NCBI GenBank assembly: GCA_023393715.1
Contig: JAEXCD010000085.1
Span: 1 to 8,119, forward strand
Direction of reading: 5' to 3'
DNA from: Bacillota bacterium
GTDB lineage: Bacteria; Bacillota; Clostridia; Tissierellales; Peptoniphilaceae
Length of the DNA stretch: 8,119 nt
Shown here: piece after piece, positions 1-5,995 of the stretch
Position numbering within the stretch: position 1 is the first letter of the stretch
Layout of the letters: each line of letters opens with the position of its first letter
Notes under the pieces: model-generated
Told to the model about the DNA's origin: nothing
The model's input: only the letters and a program-made list of their open reading frames with translations
Database searches by the model: none
Translations under genes and position numbers: made by a program

Positions 1-6
1 ATGTGA

Positions 7-36
7 TGCGGCGGCGCGGCAAAGCGCGCCGCCGCA
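7..36 (-). terminator. GC-rich hairpin after the flavin reductase gene, possible terminator
   Basis: A perfect 12-bp inverted repeat (7-18 with 25-36) with a 6-nt loop begins 6 nt past the stop codon of the flavin reductase gene. Its position and stability fit an intrinsic terminator. However, the few bases seen beyond the stem on the transcribed strand read TCACAT rather than a run of T, so it may instead be a transcript-stabilising 3' hairpin. The window ends too soon to see whether a T-run follows. Confidence 0.45.
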
Positions 37-42
37 CCCTTG

Positions 43-564
43 TCAGACGCGCTCTGTATCGCGCTCCTTCGACAGCACATCGATAATTTCGCCGATGTAG
101 CAGGTATGAGGAGCCTCGCAGCGGTAATATTGCTCAACGACCGCATCCGGAATCCGGGCGCGGTCAAAATCCTGCGCATAGATTTTCCGGCAGACAAAAA
201 TCCGTTCGGCCTCCTCAAAGGCGACGGCCTGGCCCAATGCCCTTGGCGTCAGCGATGTCTCGGCGACCTTGTCGCCGTCTCTTCCCGATTTTGTGCCCAA
301 CAGTGCCAAATCCTTTCGAAATTCAGAGGGGAAAAAGCTGATGGTGAAAAATTCACCTTCCTCTAAAAACTGATGCGTAAAACGGGCCGGCTTTACATAT
401 ACCGTCGCAATGGGCTTTCCCTGTCCTGCGGGACCCCATAACGTGCCGAGGCTCCCCCAGCTGATCGTCATGGTGTTGTACTTCTCCGGGCGCCCCGCAG
501 TCAACAGCGCCCATTGTTTGTCGAACATATGAAATACATCATACCGCTTCTCTCTGAAATCCAT
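43..564 (-). CDS. Flavin reductase family / flavoredoxin-like FMN-binding protein
   Basis: This 173-aa protein looks like a soluble, single-domain member of the flavin reductase-like (split beta-barrel) FMN-binding family. Such proteins bind FMN and act as NAD(P)H-flavin oxidoreductases or small electron carriers. Visible family features are the YNTMTISWGSLG segment at residues 29-40, the KPARFTHQFLEEGEFFTISFF block at about 58-78 (start of the barrel core), and the GTKSGRDGDKV segment at 90-100. The length suits the family. The ATG at 564 is preceded by AGGAGGGG at good spacing. No signal peptide or membrane segment is seen. The gene stands alone, 539 bp downstream of mreB, with a terminator-like hairpin just before its ribosome binding site, so it is probably expressed separately from the arc-mreB group. 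The physiological partner and substrate cannot be told from sequence. Confidence 0.88.
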   Translation of the reverse strand: MDFREKRYDVFHMFDKQWALLTAGRPEKYNTMTISWGSLGTLWGPAGQGKPIATVYVKPARFTHQFLEEGEFFTISFFPSEFRKDLALLGTKSGRDGDKVAETSLTPRALGQAVAFEEAERIFVCRKIYAQDFDRARIPDAVVEQYYRCEAPHTCYIGEIIDVLSKERDTERV

Positions 565-591
565 TTTCCCCTCCTGAAAAACGACAGCAGA

Positions 592-620
592 AAGGCGCCC
601 GCTCCACCGGCGGACGCCTT
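592..620 (-). terminator. Terminator-like hairpin just upstream of the flavin reductase ribosome binding site
   Basis: Read on the minus strand, an 11-bp stem (610-620 with 592-602, one G-T wobble) with a 7-nt loop is followed by TTTCTGCTGTCG and then a run of five T. The SD of the flavin reductase gene comes immediately after. The T-tract is interrupted, so the terminator would be imperfect. It could end transcription from mreB or an unseen RNA upstream, or work as an attenuator in the leader. Confidence 0.5.
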
Positions 621-626
621 ACCAAC

Positions 627-638
627 TGATCCGGATCA
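627..638. repeat. 12-bp perfect palindrome TGATCCGGATCA
   Basis: A perfect dyad sits 7 bp from the terminator-like hairpin and next to another small hairpin (639-652, stem CACGC/GCGTG, loop of four). It could be an operator half-site pair for a dimeric regulator of the flavin reductase gene, or part of an RNA fold. No regulator is identified. Confidence 0.35.
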
Positions 639-956
639 CACGCCTATGCGTGAATACTTCTTACGTGTTCTTCCTTCCTCGCTCGAATCGACGGCATAAC
701 TCCGGCCAACGATCCCCTGCGATCCTTCTCTGCACTATGAAATTGTCATCGGGATTCCGTACTCGGCTTCAAGTGATCGCTTCTACCAGTTAGTATTTAT
801 CATCAACTCGAAACAGACGTTTCGCGGAACTGTTCAATCACATTTCCTGAAGAATCTACTCAGCATCTACATCTCAAACAGCCGATACGGCACACCCTCA
901 TTCAAGGATGACAACTGGCGGGCTACGATGCCCCGCACACAATCCGGTGCTATTTC

Positions 957-999
957 CCGACTTTTTTTGTCTCGGGGGAAGTCGGTGCTTCCCCCAAGA
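957..999 (-). other. Pair of overlapping, mutually exclusive hairpins
   Basis: A 12-bp stem (970-981 with 988-999, one wobble in the minus-strand RNA) closes a 6-nt loop. A competing 7-bp inverted repeat (957-963 with 979-985) shares bases 979-985 with it, so both cannot form at once. No T-run follows either stem on the minus strand, so this is not a standard terminator. Such alternative pairing is typical of regulatory RNA, but here the function is unknown. Confidence 0.45.
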
Positions 1000-1103
1000 A
1001 AGAACATTCACATCCCAAAGGACTCACCCCTTTCTTCCTGGTATTCCTCTATTACCCGCACCTTTTTATTTCAAACAGCAAATTCAACTTTTTTTGAAAT
1101 TTT

Positions 1104-2162
1104 TTATCGCTTCCGCAGGCTTTCCCGGCTCATGATCTGACGGCGCGTATTTTCCGCCAGAATTTCATCCCCCGGGTTCAGTTTTTTTATCCAGGCCAGG
1201 GCGCGCCCCGTCCCCCGAACCACCGCGGTAACCGGATTATCCGAATAGCGAACCTCAATGCCGATGCGCGACTGAATCTTCGCGTCCAATCCGCGCAGGA
1301 GGGAACCGCCGCCCGTGAGCAGCACGCCTCGATCAAAGAGATCGGACGCCAATTCCGGCGGAGTATCGGACAGCACCTGATGAACCGTGTCTACGATGCG
1401 CTCGATCGGCTCCGAAAGCGCCTCGGCGATATCCATCGAGCTGACATAGACGTGTACGGGCAGACCGTCCTGAAGACTGCGCCCTTTCACTTCAATCGTT
1501 TCTTCAAAGCCCTCGTTCACGGACGAGCCCAGGCGAATTTTGATCTCTTCCGAGGTTCGTTCGCCGATGACGATATTGTACTTTCGGCGAATATACTCGC
1601 TGATCGCCCGATCGCACTCGTCTCCCGCTACGCGAATCGACTGAGACAATACGATGCCGCCCAGCGAAATCAGGGCGACGTCCGTCGTGCCTCCGCCAAT
1701 GTCGATAATCAGATTTCCGCCGGGATCGGCGATGTCGACGCCGGAACCGATCGCCGCAGCGAGCGGCTCTTCGATGAGATACGTGTGGTGCGCCCCGGCG
1801 GCGGTGGCCGCCTGAATGACCGCGCGCTTCTGTACCTGCGTGGCCTGAGAGGGAATACACACGATGATGTCCGGCCGCAGCAGCGTCTTCCCGCCCGCCT
1901 TTCGAATGAAATATTTCAGCATGCGCTCCGTCGAGCGATAATCCGCGATCACACCGTCCCGCAGCGGACGTTGGGCGACGATATTTCCCGGCGTTCGCCC
2001 CAGCATTTCCTTTGCCTCCTGACCTACGGCAACGATCTTGTCCGTATAGGAATCGATGGCCACAACCGAGGGCTCGTTCAAAATGACGCCCTGCGCGCGG
2101 CTAAAGACCAAAACGCTTGTCGTGCCCAGATCAACGGCCATATTTTTCCGAAAATAGGCCAT
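1104..2162 (-). CDS. mreB: Rod shape-determining actin-like protein MreB
   Basis: A 352-aa MreB/Mbl-family bacterial actin. It polymerises with ATP on the inner face of the membrane and guides elongasome cell-wall synthesis. Visible signatures are the phosphate-1 loop DLGTTSV (11-17), the RPLRDGVIADY segment (65-75), the LIEEPLAAAIGS block containing the presumed catalytic Glu at 132, the phosphate-2 loop DIGGGTTDV (154-162), IGERTSEEIK (199-208) and the adenosine-binding LTGGGSLLRG (282-291). The length is slightly above the usual 330-347 because of a charged C-terminal tail. The usual VPSGxTxVEKRAV motif reads IPSQATQVQKRAV here. The start codon lies 6 bp after the arcB stop and its weak AGGGTG SD overlaps that TAG stop, indicating translational coupling. 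No mreC or mreD follows, so it could equally be an Mbl or MreBH paralogue. Confidence 0.95.
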   Translation of the reverse strand: MAYFRKNMAVDLGTTSVLVFSRAQGVILNEPSVVAIDSYTDKIVAVGQEAKEMLGRTPGNIVAQRPLRDGVIADYRSTERMLKYFIRKAGGKTLLRPDIIVCIPSQATQVQKRAVIQAATAAGAHHTYLIEEPLAAAIGSGVDIADPGGNLIIDIGGGTTDVALISLGGIVLSQSIRVAGDECDRAISEYIRRKYNIVIGERTSEEIKIRLGSSVNEGFEETIEVKGRSLQDGLPVHVYVSSMDIAEALSEPIERIVDTVHQVLSDTPPELASDLFDRGVLLTGGGSLLRGLDAKIQSRIGIEVRYSDNPVTAVVRGTGRALAWIKKLNPGDEILAENTRRQIMSRESLRKR

Positions 2163-2168
2163 GACACC

Positions 2169-3161
2169 CTACTTTAATGTCGCAGCCATGACGGCCTTAA
2201 TCGTATGCATCCGGTTTTCCGCCTCGTCGAAGACGCGCGATTGCTTTCCGGAAAACACGCTGTCGCACACCTCTAACTCGGAGAGGCCGAACTGCTCGAA
2301 TACCTGTTCGCCGACGACGGTATTGCGATCGTGAAAGCTTGGCAGGCAGTGCATGAAAATCGAGCGTTCCCCGGCCATGCTCATCACCTGCTCGGTCACC
2401 TGGTACGGCTTCAGCAGGCGAATACGCTCCGCCCACAGCTCCTTCGGCTCACCCATCGATACCCAGATGTCGGTATAGATTGCGTCGACGCCCTCGACCC
2501 CCTCGTCGATATCCTCGGTCAGACGAATCGTGCAGCCATTCTCCGCCGCAATCACCTGACACTGCGAAACGAGCTCACTCTCCGGCCACAGCTCCTTCGG
2601 ACCGCAGGCGGTGTAGTTGACTCCGAGCTTGGCGCAGACGACCATCAGCGAATTGGAGACATTGTTTCGACAATCGCCCATAAACGTCAGGCTGCGGCCG
2701 CGCAGCTCGCCAAACTCCTCCCGCATCGTCAGCATATCCGCAATCATCTGCGTCGGATGAAATTCATCCGTCAGGCCGTTCCACACGGGAACGCCCGCAT
2801 TCGCCGCAAGCTCCTCGACGATGTCCTGACTGAAGCCGCGGTATTCGATCCCGTCGTACAGGCGGCCGAGCACCTTCGCCGTATCGGCAATGCTCTCTTT
2901 GTGGCCCATCTGGCTCGAACCCGGATCAAGATAGGTCACGCCCATGCCCAGATCACTTCCGGCAACTTCAAAGGAACAGCGCGTGCGCGTCGAGGTCTTC
3001 TCAAAGAGCAGCACAATGTTTTTGCCTTCTAAAATACGATGCGGCGTGCCCGTCCGCTTCAACTGCTTGAAATGCGCACTCAGGTCGATGAGATAGCGAA
3101 TCTCATCACCGGTAAAATCGAGCAGCTTCAAAAAACTTTTTCCCTGTAAATTTACTGGCAT
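2169..3161 (-). CDS. arcB: Ornithine carbamoyltransferase, probably catabolic (ArcB)
   Basis: A 330-aa cytoplasmic carbamoyltransferase. In the deiminase pathway it phosphorolyses citrulline to ornithine and carbamoyl phosphate; the biosynthetic enzyme (ArgF) runs the reverse. The N-terminal domain carries the carbamoyl-phosphate loop FEKTSTRTR (53-61) and HPTQ (135-138). The C-terminal domain carries the ornithine-binding DIWVSMGE (231-238) and HCLPSFHD (271-278), the latter usually HCLPAFH. Length is normal. An in-frame GTG at 3173 would add four residues, but it falls within the GAGG SD that serves the ATG at 3161, so the ATG is preferred and gives the familiar MPVNLQGK start. The adjacent arcA argues for a catabolic role; sequence alone does not separate ArcB from ArgF. 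It may be cotranscribed with arcA and also have its own promoter in the 114-bp gap. Confidence 0.94.
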   Translation of the reverse strand: MPVNLQGKSFLKLLDFTGDEIRYLIDLSAHFKQLKRTGTPHRILEGKNIVLLFEKTSTRTRCSFEVAGSDLGMGVTYLDPGSSQMGHKESIADTAKVLGRLYDGIEYRGFSQDIVEELAANAGVPVWNGLTDEFHPTQMIADMLTMREEFGELRGRSLTFMGDCRNNVSNSLMVVCAKLGVNYTACGPKELWPESELVSQCQVIAAENGCTIRLTEDIDEGVEGVDAIYTDIWVSMGEPKELWAERIRLLKPYQVTEQVMSMAGERSIFMHCLPSFHDRNTVVGEQVFEQFGLSELEVCDSVFSGKQSRVFDEAENRMHTIKAVMAATLK

Positions 3162-3275
3162 GGTCAACCTCACTATTTTTAACTTTCCGCGGACGATATC
3201 CGCTCTGCAACTGACTCCGACGAAGCATCGCTTCTTTTTTTATTGTAACAGATTCTCTCCGCACTCTGCAGAAAA
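3162..3275 (-). promoter_or_regulatory. arcA-arcB intergenic leader with possible extended -10 promoter
   Basis: On the minus strand TGT-TACAAT (TACAAT at 3242-3247, TG at 3249-3250) forms an extended -10 element; no good -35 is seen 16-18 bp upstream. The predicted transcript would start near 3235 in an A-run. It would contain two small hairpins (3222-3234, stem GAAGC/GCTTC; 3189-3203, stem GCGGA/TCCGC) before the SD of arcB. This would allow arcB-mreB transcription separate from arcA. No terminator for arcA is visible in the gap. Confidence 0.4.
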
Positions 3276-4508
3276 TCATTGCTGTTTTCCACGGATCAAC
3301 GGCATCGACATACAGCGTGGGCCCCCGCGTCCGCGCGATAATTCAAAGCTGGGCATTTCGAGAACCGTGAAGCCCGATTCCTCAAGCAACGCGTTGGTTC
3401 GCTCATTCCGGTCGTACGTGATAATGGTTCCCGGAGCAATCGCCAGAGTGTTGGAGCCGTCGTTCCATTGCTCTCGTTCGGCTGCGATGCGGTCGCCGCC
3501 TCCGCAGGGAAACAGACGCACCCTCGTCAAATCCAGATTGCTTCGCAGCATCTCCTCCAGCGAGCCCTCGGATTCCTGAATATCGATATGCCCGTCCCGA
3601 TCCCGGAGCACAAAGAATCGAAGATTCTCCATCATTCCCGGATGGTATGTAAAGGCGTCGTGATCAATCTGCGTAAACACGGTGTCCAAATGCATAAACG
3701 CACGCGTATTCGGGATTCGGATCGCCAGAATTTTCCGGATCGGCGAATTCGAATGATAGAACAGGGTATTCGCCAGCTGCTGAACGGCCTCTGGTGAGGT
3801 GCGCTGTGAAATGCCCACGGCAATGAGATCCTCGCGCAGGTTCAGAATATCCCCGCCCTCGATATTGAATTCGCTGTCCCGGTTGTAAAATTCCGGAACC
3901 TGACCGCAAAATCGGGGATGCTCGTGAAAAATGAGCGAGGTATAGATGGTTTCGCGGCTTCTCGTCTGAGAAAACATCCGGGGAATTACGACGCCCGCAC
4001 CCATCGTCGACAGCATATCGCGCGTAAAGTAAAGATTGGGGATCGGATCGAGAAGAAAGATGGACCGTGCGCCGATGAGCTCCACCAATTCGAGGTGCTC
4101 GCGCTTCGGCAGATCGAGATCTCTGAGCGTCACACCCATCATCGTCCGGTGAATCATCTGACGAACATCCTCAGACGAGCGAAAATAATCGAGCAGCGCG
4201 TCCTGATAATACGGAATGCGCACATCGCCCTCCCGTATAAACTGACGCAGAAACGGTTCAACGAGCTCCGGCTTTGCCTCGAAAACCTCAACCAGGAGAT
4301 CGACGAGATACGTCACCTTTACTCCCTGTCCGCGCAGAATCTCGCTGAAGGCATCGTGCTCCCGCTGCGCCTGCCTGAGATAGGGAATGTCGTCGAACAG
4401 CAGCTCGCCCAACATCCCCGGCGTTAAGTTCAGCAGCTCCTCGCCGGGGCGGTGAAGTAATACTTCCCGCAGCGAATCAATTTCACTGTAGACCTGAATT
4501 GCAGACAT
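3276..4508 (-). CDS. arcA: Arginine deiminase
   Basis: A 410-aa cytoplasmic hydrolase of the guanidino-group-modifying superfamily. It converts L-arginine to citrulline and ammonia, the first step of ATP-yielding arginine fermentation and of acid protection. The catalytic set is intact: Asp164 in NLYFTRD, Glu217 in NIEGGD, His273 and Asp275 in FMHLDTVF, and the nucleophile Cys399 in RGRGGPRCMSMPL near the C-terminus. The N-terminal VYSEIDSLREVLLHRPG and the length of about 410 residues match the family. The ATG is preceded by a near-perfect AAGGAGGTG SD, suggesting high expression. The ornithine carbamoyltransferase follows after 114 bp, supporting an arcAB unit, but carbamate kinase and antiporter genes are absent nearby. 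metK lies upstream behind a terminator. Confidence 0.97.
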   Translation of the reverse strand: MSAIQVYSEIDSLREVLLHRPGEELLNLTPGMLGELLFDDIPYLRQAQREHDAFSEILRGQGVKVTYLVDLLVEVFEAKPELVEPFLRQFIREGDVRIPYYQDALLDYFRSSEDVRQMIHRTMMGVTLRDLDLPKREHLELVELIGARSIFLLDPIPNLYFTRDMLSTMGAGVVIPRMFSQTRSRETIYTSLIFHEHPRFCGQVPEFYNRDSEFNIEGGDILNLREDLIAVGISQRTSPEAVQQLANTLFYHSNSPIRKILAIRIPNTRAFMHLDTVFTQIDHDAFTYHPGMMENLRFFVLRDRDGHIDIQESEGSLEEMLRSNLDLTRVRLFPCGGGDRIAAEREQWNDGSNTLAIAPGTIITYDRNERTNALLEESGFTVLEMPSFELSRGRGGPRCMSMPLIRGKQQ

Positions 4509-4546
4509 AACACCTCCTTCCGAGTGCCCTCGGAGTACACCCGATG
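4509..4546 (-). promoter_or_regulatory. arcA leader with strong SD and adjacent hairpin
   Basis: The AAGGAGGTG ribosome binding site (4511-4519) abuts a perfect 6-bp hairpin (4519-4524 with 4529-4534, loop TGCC on the plus strand). No recognisable -10/-35 pair fits between the metK terminator and arcA. The arcA promoter is therefore either activator-dependent, lies within the metK end or terminator, or arcA relies on read-through. The hairpin could stabilise the mRNA 5' end or modulate ribosome access. Confidence 0.35.
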
Positions 4547-4580
4547 AAAAGCCCCGCCACCCCGAAAGGGCGACGGGGCT
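4547..4580 (-). terminator. Rho-independent terminator of metK
   Basis: On the minus strand a 13-bp GC-rich stem (4568-4580 with 4550-4562, two wobble pairs) with a short loop is followed by TTTT, about 18 bp past the metK stop codon. The strong stem makes it a convincing intrinsic terminator, although its T-run is short and then broken (TTTTCATC), so some read-through into arcA is possible. Confidence 0.88.
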
Positions 4581-4598
4581 TGCGAAACGTCCATCTTT

Positions 4599-5780
4599 TT
4601 ATGAAGCGAACCAACCTTTTAATTCTTCTACGCGATCCGTGCGTTCCCACGGCAGGTCGAGATCATTGCGCCCGAAATGCCCGTACGCGGCCGTCTGTCT
4701 GTAGATCGGGCGGCGCAGATCGAGCTGATCGATGATCGCCGCGGGGCGCAGGTCGAACACCGACTGGACGACCTCGACCAGCTGTTCATTGGTCAACCGG
4801 CTCGTCCCGAAGCTGTCGACATACAGCGACAACGGCTTTGCCACGCCGATGGCATAGGCGACGCCCACCTCGACGCGCTCGCACAAGCCCGCCGCCGCCA
4901 GATTTTTGGCGATATAACGGGCATAGTAGCTGGCCGATCGATCGACCTTTGTGGGATCTTTTCCCGAGAATGCGCCGCCGCCGGAACGCGAAAATCCGCC
5001 ATAGGTATCGACGATAATCTTCCGTCCCGTCAGGCCCGTATCCGCCTGCGGGCCGCCCTTTTCAAAGCGTCCCGTCGGATTTACGAAAAATTTCGTCCGC
5101 TCGTCGAGCAGGCCTTCCGCAATGACCGGGCGCACGACATGCTCCCAAAGCGCACGCTCCAGTTCTCCGTGCGTCACCTCGGCATCGTGCTGCGTCGAAA
5201 TCAGAATCGTATCGACGCGAAGCGGCTTGTCATCCTCGTACTCGACGGTGACCTGCGTCTTGCCGTCCGGGCGCAGATGCTTGACGACGCCGGCCTTGCG
5301 CACCTCTGCGAGGCGCTTTGACAGCCCGTGTGCCAGAAAAATCGGCAGGGGAAGGAAGGATTCCGTCTCCTTTGTGGCATAGCCAAACACCATCCCCTGA
5401 TCTCCTGCGCCGATGAGATCGTAACGATCTTCATTGCCCGACTTGGCCTCCAATGCCCGGTTGACCCCGAGCGCAATATCCGCCGACTGCTCATTGATCG
5501 ACGTCACCACGCCACACGTATCCGAATCAAAACCTACATCCGATCCAGTATAACCGATTTCGCGCACCGTGTCTCGTACAACTTTTGGAATATCGACATA
5601 GGCGCTTGTCGTAATCTCGCCCATTACGAAAACGACGCCCGTCGTCACAAAGCTTTCGCACGCCACGCGCGCCTGCGGATCCTGCGCAATAATCGCATCC
5701 AGCACCGCATCGGATACCTGATCGCACAGCTTATCGGGATGTCCCTCTGTCACCGATTCCGACGTAAATAAATGTTTCAT
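4599..5780 (-). CDS. metK: S-adenosylmethionine synthetase (methionine adenosyltransferase)
   Basis: A 393-aa cytoplasmic enzyme that makes S-adenosylmethionine from ATP and methionine, releasing phosphate and pyrophosphate. Visible signatures are GHPDK (13-17), the GAGDQGMVFGYA hexapeptide region (124-135), NPTGRF (234-239), DTGLTGRKIIVDTYGG (247-262), the phosphate-binding GGGAFSGKDPTKVDRSA loop (267-283) and the C-terminal AAYGHFGR (364-371). The open frame extends upstream to an ATG at 5846, but that stretch is the riboswitch terminator. The ATG at 5780 gives the canonical MKHLFTSESVTEGHPDK start and has AGGAG at proper spacing. Unusual substitutions are FEKGGPQAD (usually FVIGGPxGD) and SRSGGGAF (usually ARHGGGAF). 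The gene is controlled by a SAM-I riboswitch and ends in its own terminator, so it can be monocistronic. Confidence 0.98.
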   Translation of the reverse strand: MKHLFTSESVTEGHPDKLCDQVSDAVLDAIIAQDPQARVACESFVTTGVVFVMGEITTSAYVDIPKVVRDTVREIGYTGSDVGFDSDTCGVVTSINEQSADIALGVNRALEAKSGNEDRYDLIGAGDQGMVFGYATKETESFLPLPIFLAHGLSKRLAEVRKAGVVKHLRPDGKTQVTVEYEDDKPLRVDTILISTQHDAEVTHGELERALWEHVVRPVIAEGLLDERTKFFVNPTGRFEKGGPQADTGLTGRKIIVDTYGGFSRSGGGAFSGKDPTKVDRSASYYARYIAKNLAAAGLCERVEVGVAYAIGVAKPLSLYVDSFGTSRLTNEQLVEVVQSVFDLRPAAIIDQLDLRRPIYRQTAAYGHFGRNDLDLPWERTDRVEELKGWFAS

Positions 5781-5821
5781 ATTTTCTCCTTTCTCATTCC
5801 GAGAGTTCATCATTCGAGGAT

Positions 5822-5848
5822 AAAAAAAGCCTGTCCCGGAGGACAAGC
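5822..5848 (-). terminator. Expression-platform terminator of the metK S-box leader
   Basis: On the minus strand an 8-bp stem (5841-5848 with 5829-5836, one G-T wobble) is capped by a cUCCGg tetraloop of the very stable UNCG class. Seven T follow (5822-5828). It lies just after the aptamer and about 40 bp before the metK start, as expected for SAM-triggered termination. Confidence 0.93.
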
Positions 5849-5950
5849 ATTCAAAACCTCATCTTCCAGTTACCTGCAGGATTTGGCACCTAACTCAATA
5901 GGTTGCCGGGCTTCACAGGGCCTGTCCCTCCGCCGCTCTTCATAAGGTGT
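5849..5950 (-). ncRNA. SAM-I (S-box) riboswitch aptamer
   Basis: The minus strand matches the S-box consensus: AGAGCGGCGGAGGGACAGGC, then CCTGTGAAGCCCGGCAACC, then GGTGCCAAATCC and a closing GATGAGG. Helix P1 pairs 5942-5948 with 5856-5862. P3 (CCTA/TAGG around 5891-5904) and a short P4 (CCTGCAGG) are visible. The aptamer binds S-adenosylmethionine, which stabilises P1 and permits the adjacent terminator, shutting off metK when SAM is plentiful. The downstream gene is the SAM-producing enzyme, consistent with feedback control. Confidence 0.96.
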
Positions 5951-5966
5951 CTATTTATTTTTTACT

Positions 5967-5995
5967 ACAATAGCACAGTTTTTGTCAGTTCGCAA
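5967..5995 (-). promoter_or_regulatory. Probable sigma-A promoter of the metK leader
   Basis: On the minus strand -35 TTGCGA (5990-5995) and -10 TATTGT (5967-5972) are separated by 17 bp, with a TG dinucleotide one base before the -10 (extended -10). Transcription would start near 5960, a few bases before riboswitch helix P1. The -35 overlaps the last codons of ispF. No terminator separates ispF from this promoter, so read-through from ispDF would also pass through the riboswitch. Confidence 0.6.

Larger units (their letters stand above)
565..1103. other. Gene-free 539-bp region rich in small hairpins
   Basis: No convincing gene lies here. The minus strand has no long open frame and I see no tRNA, rRNA or familiar riboswitch consensus. 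The region is more AT-rich than its neighbours but contains at least six short perfect or near-perfect inverted repeats: 592-620, 639-652, 809-824, 881-891, 918-936 and 970-999. It also contains a 12-bp palindrome at 627-638. This density suggests a structured RNA or a long 5' leader for the flavin reductase gene. No obvious terminator follows mreB and no convincing promoter could be placed. Confidence 0.5.

Noticed and set aside
661..720. tRNA-like segment (TCGAATCGA resembling a T-loop)
   Set aside because: No matching acceptor, D or anticodon arms could be built around it on either strand.
565..1103. Insertion sequence or CRISPR remnant in the long intergenic region
   Set aside because: No terminal inverted repeats flanked by target duplications, no transposase similarity and no regularly spaced direct repeats are seen.
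1380..2177. Long plus-strand open frames opposite mreB, arcB, arcA, metK, ispF and ispD
   Set aside because: They lie antisense to genes with full family motifs and show no recognisable domains. They are codon-bias shadows of GC-rich coding DNA.
3162..3173. GTG start at 3173 for the ornithine carbamoyltransferase
   Set aside because: It falls within the GAGG SD of the ATG at 3161 and adds four residues not typical for the family.
3222..3241. Plus-strand terminator (GAAGC/GCTTC stem followed by seven T)
   Set aside because: The stem has only 5 bp and there is no plus-strand gene before it. On the minus strand the T-run is an A-run at the proposed arcB transcript start.
5781..5846. N-terminal extension of MetK from an ATG at 5846
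   Set aside because: The extra 22 codons run through the riboswitch terminator, lack family similarity and have no SD. The ATG at 5780 gives the canonical MetK start with a good SD.
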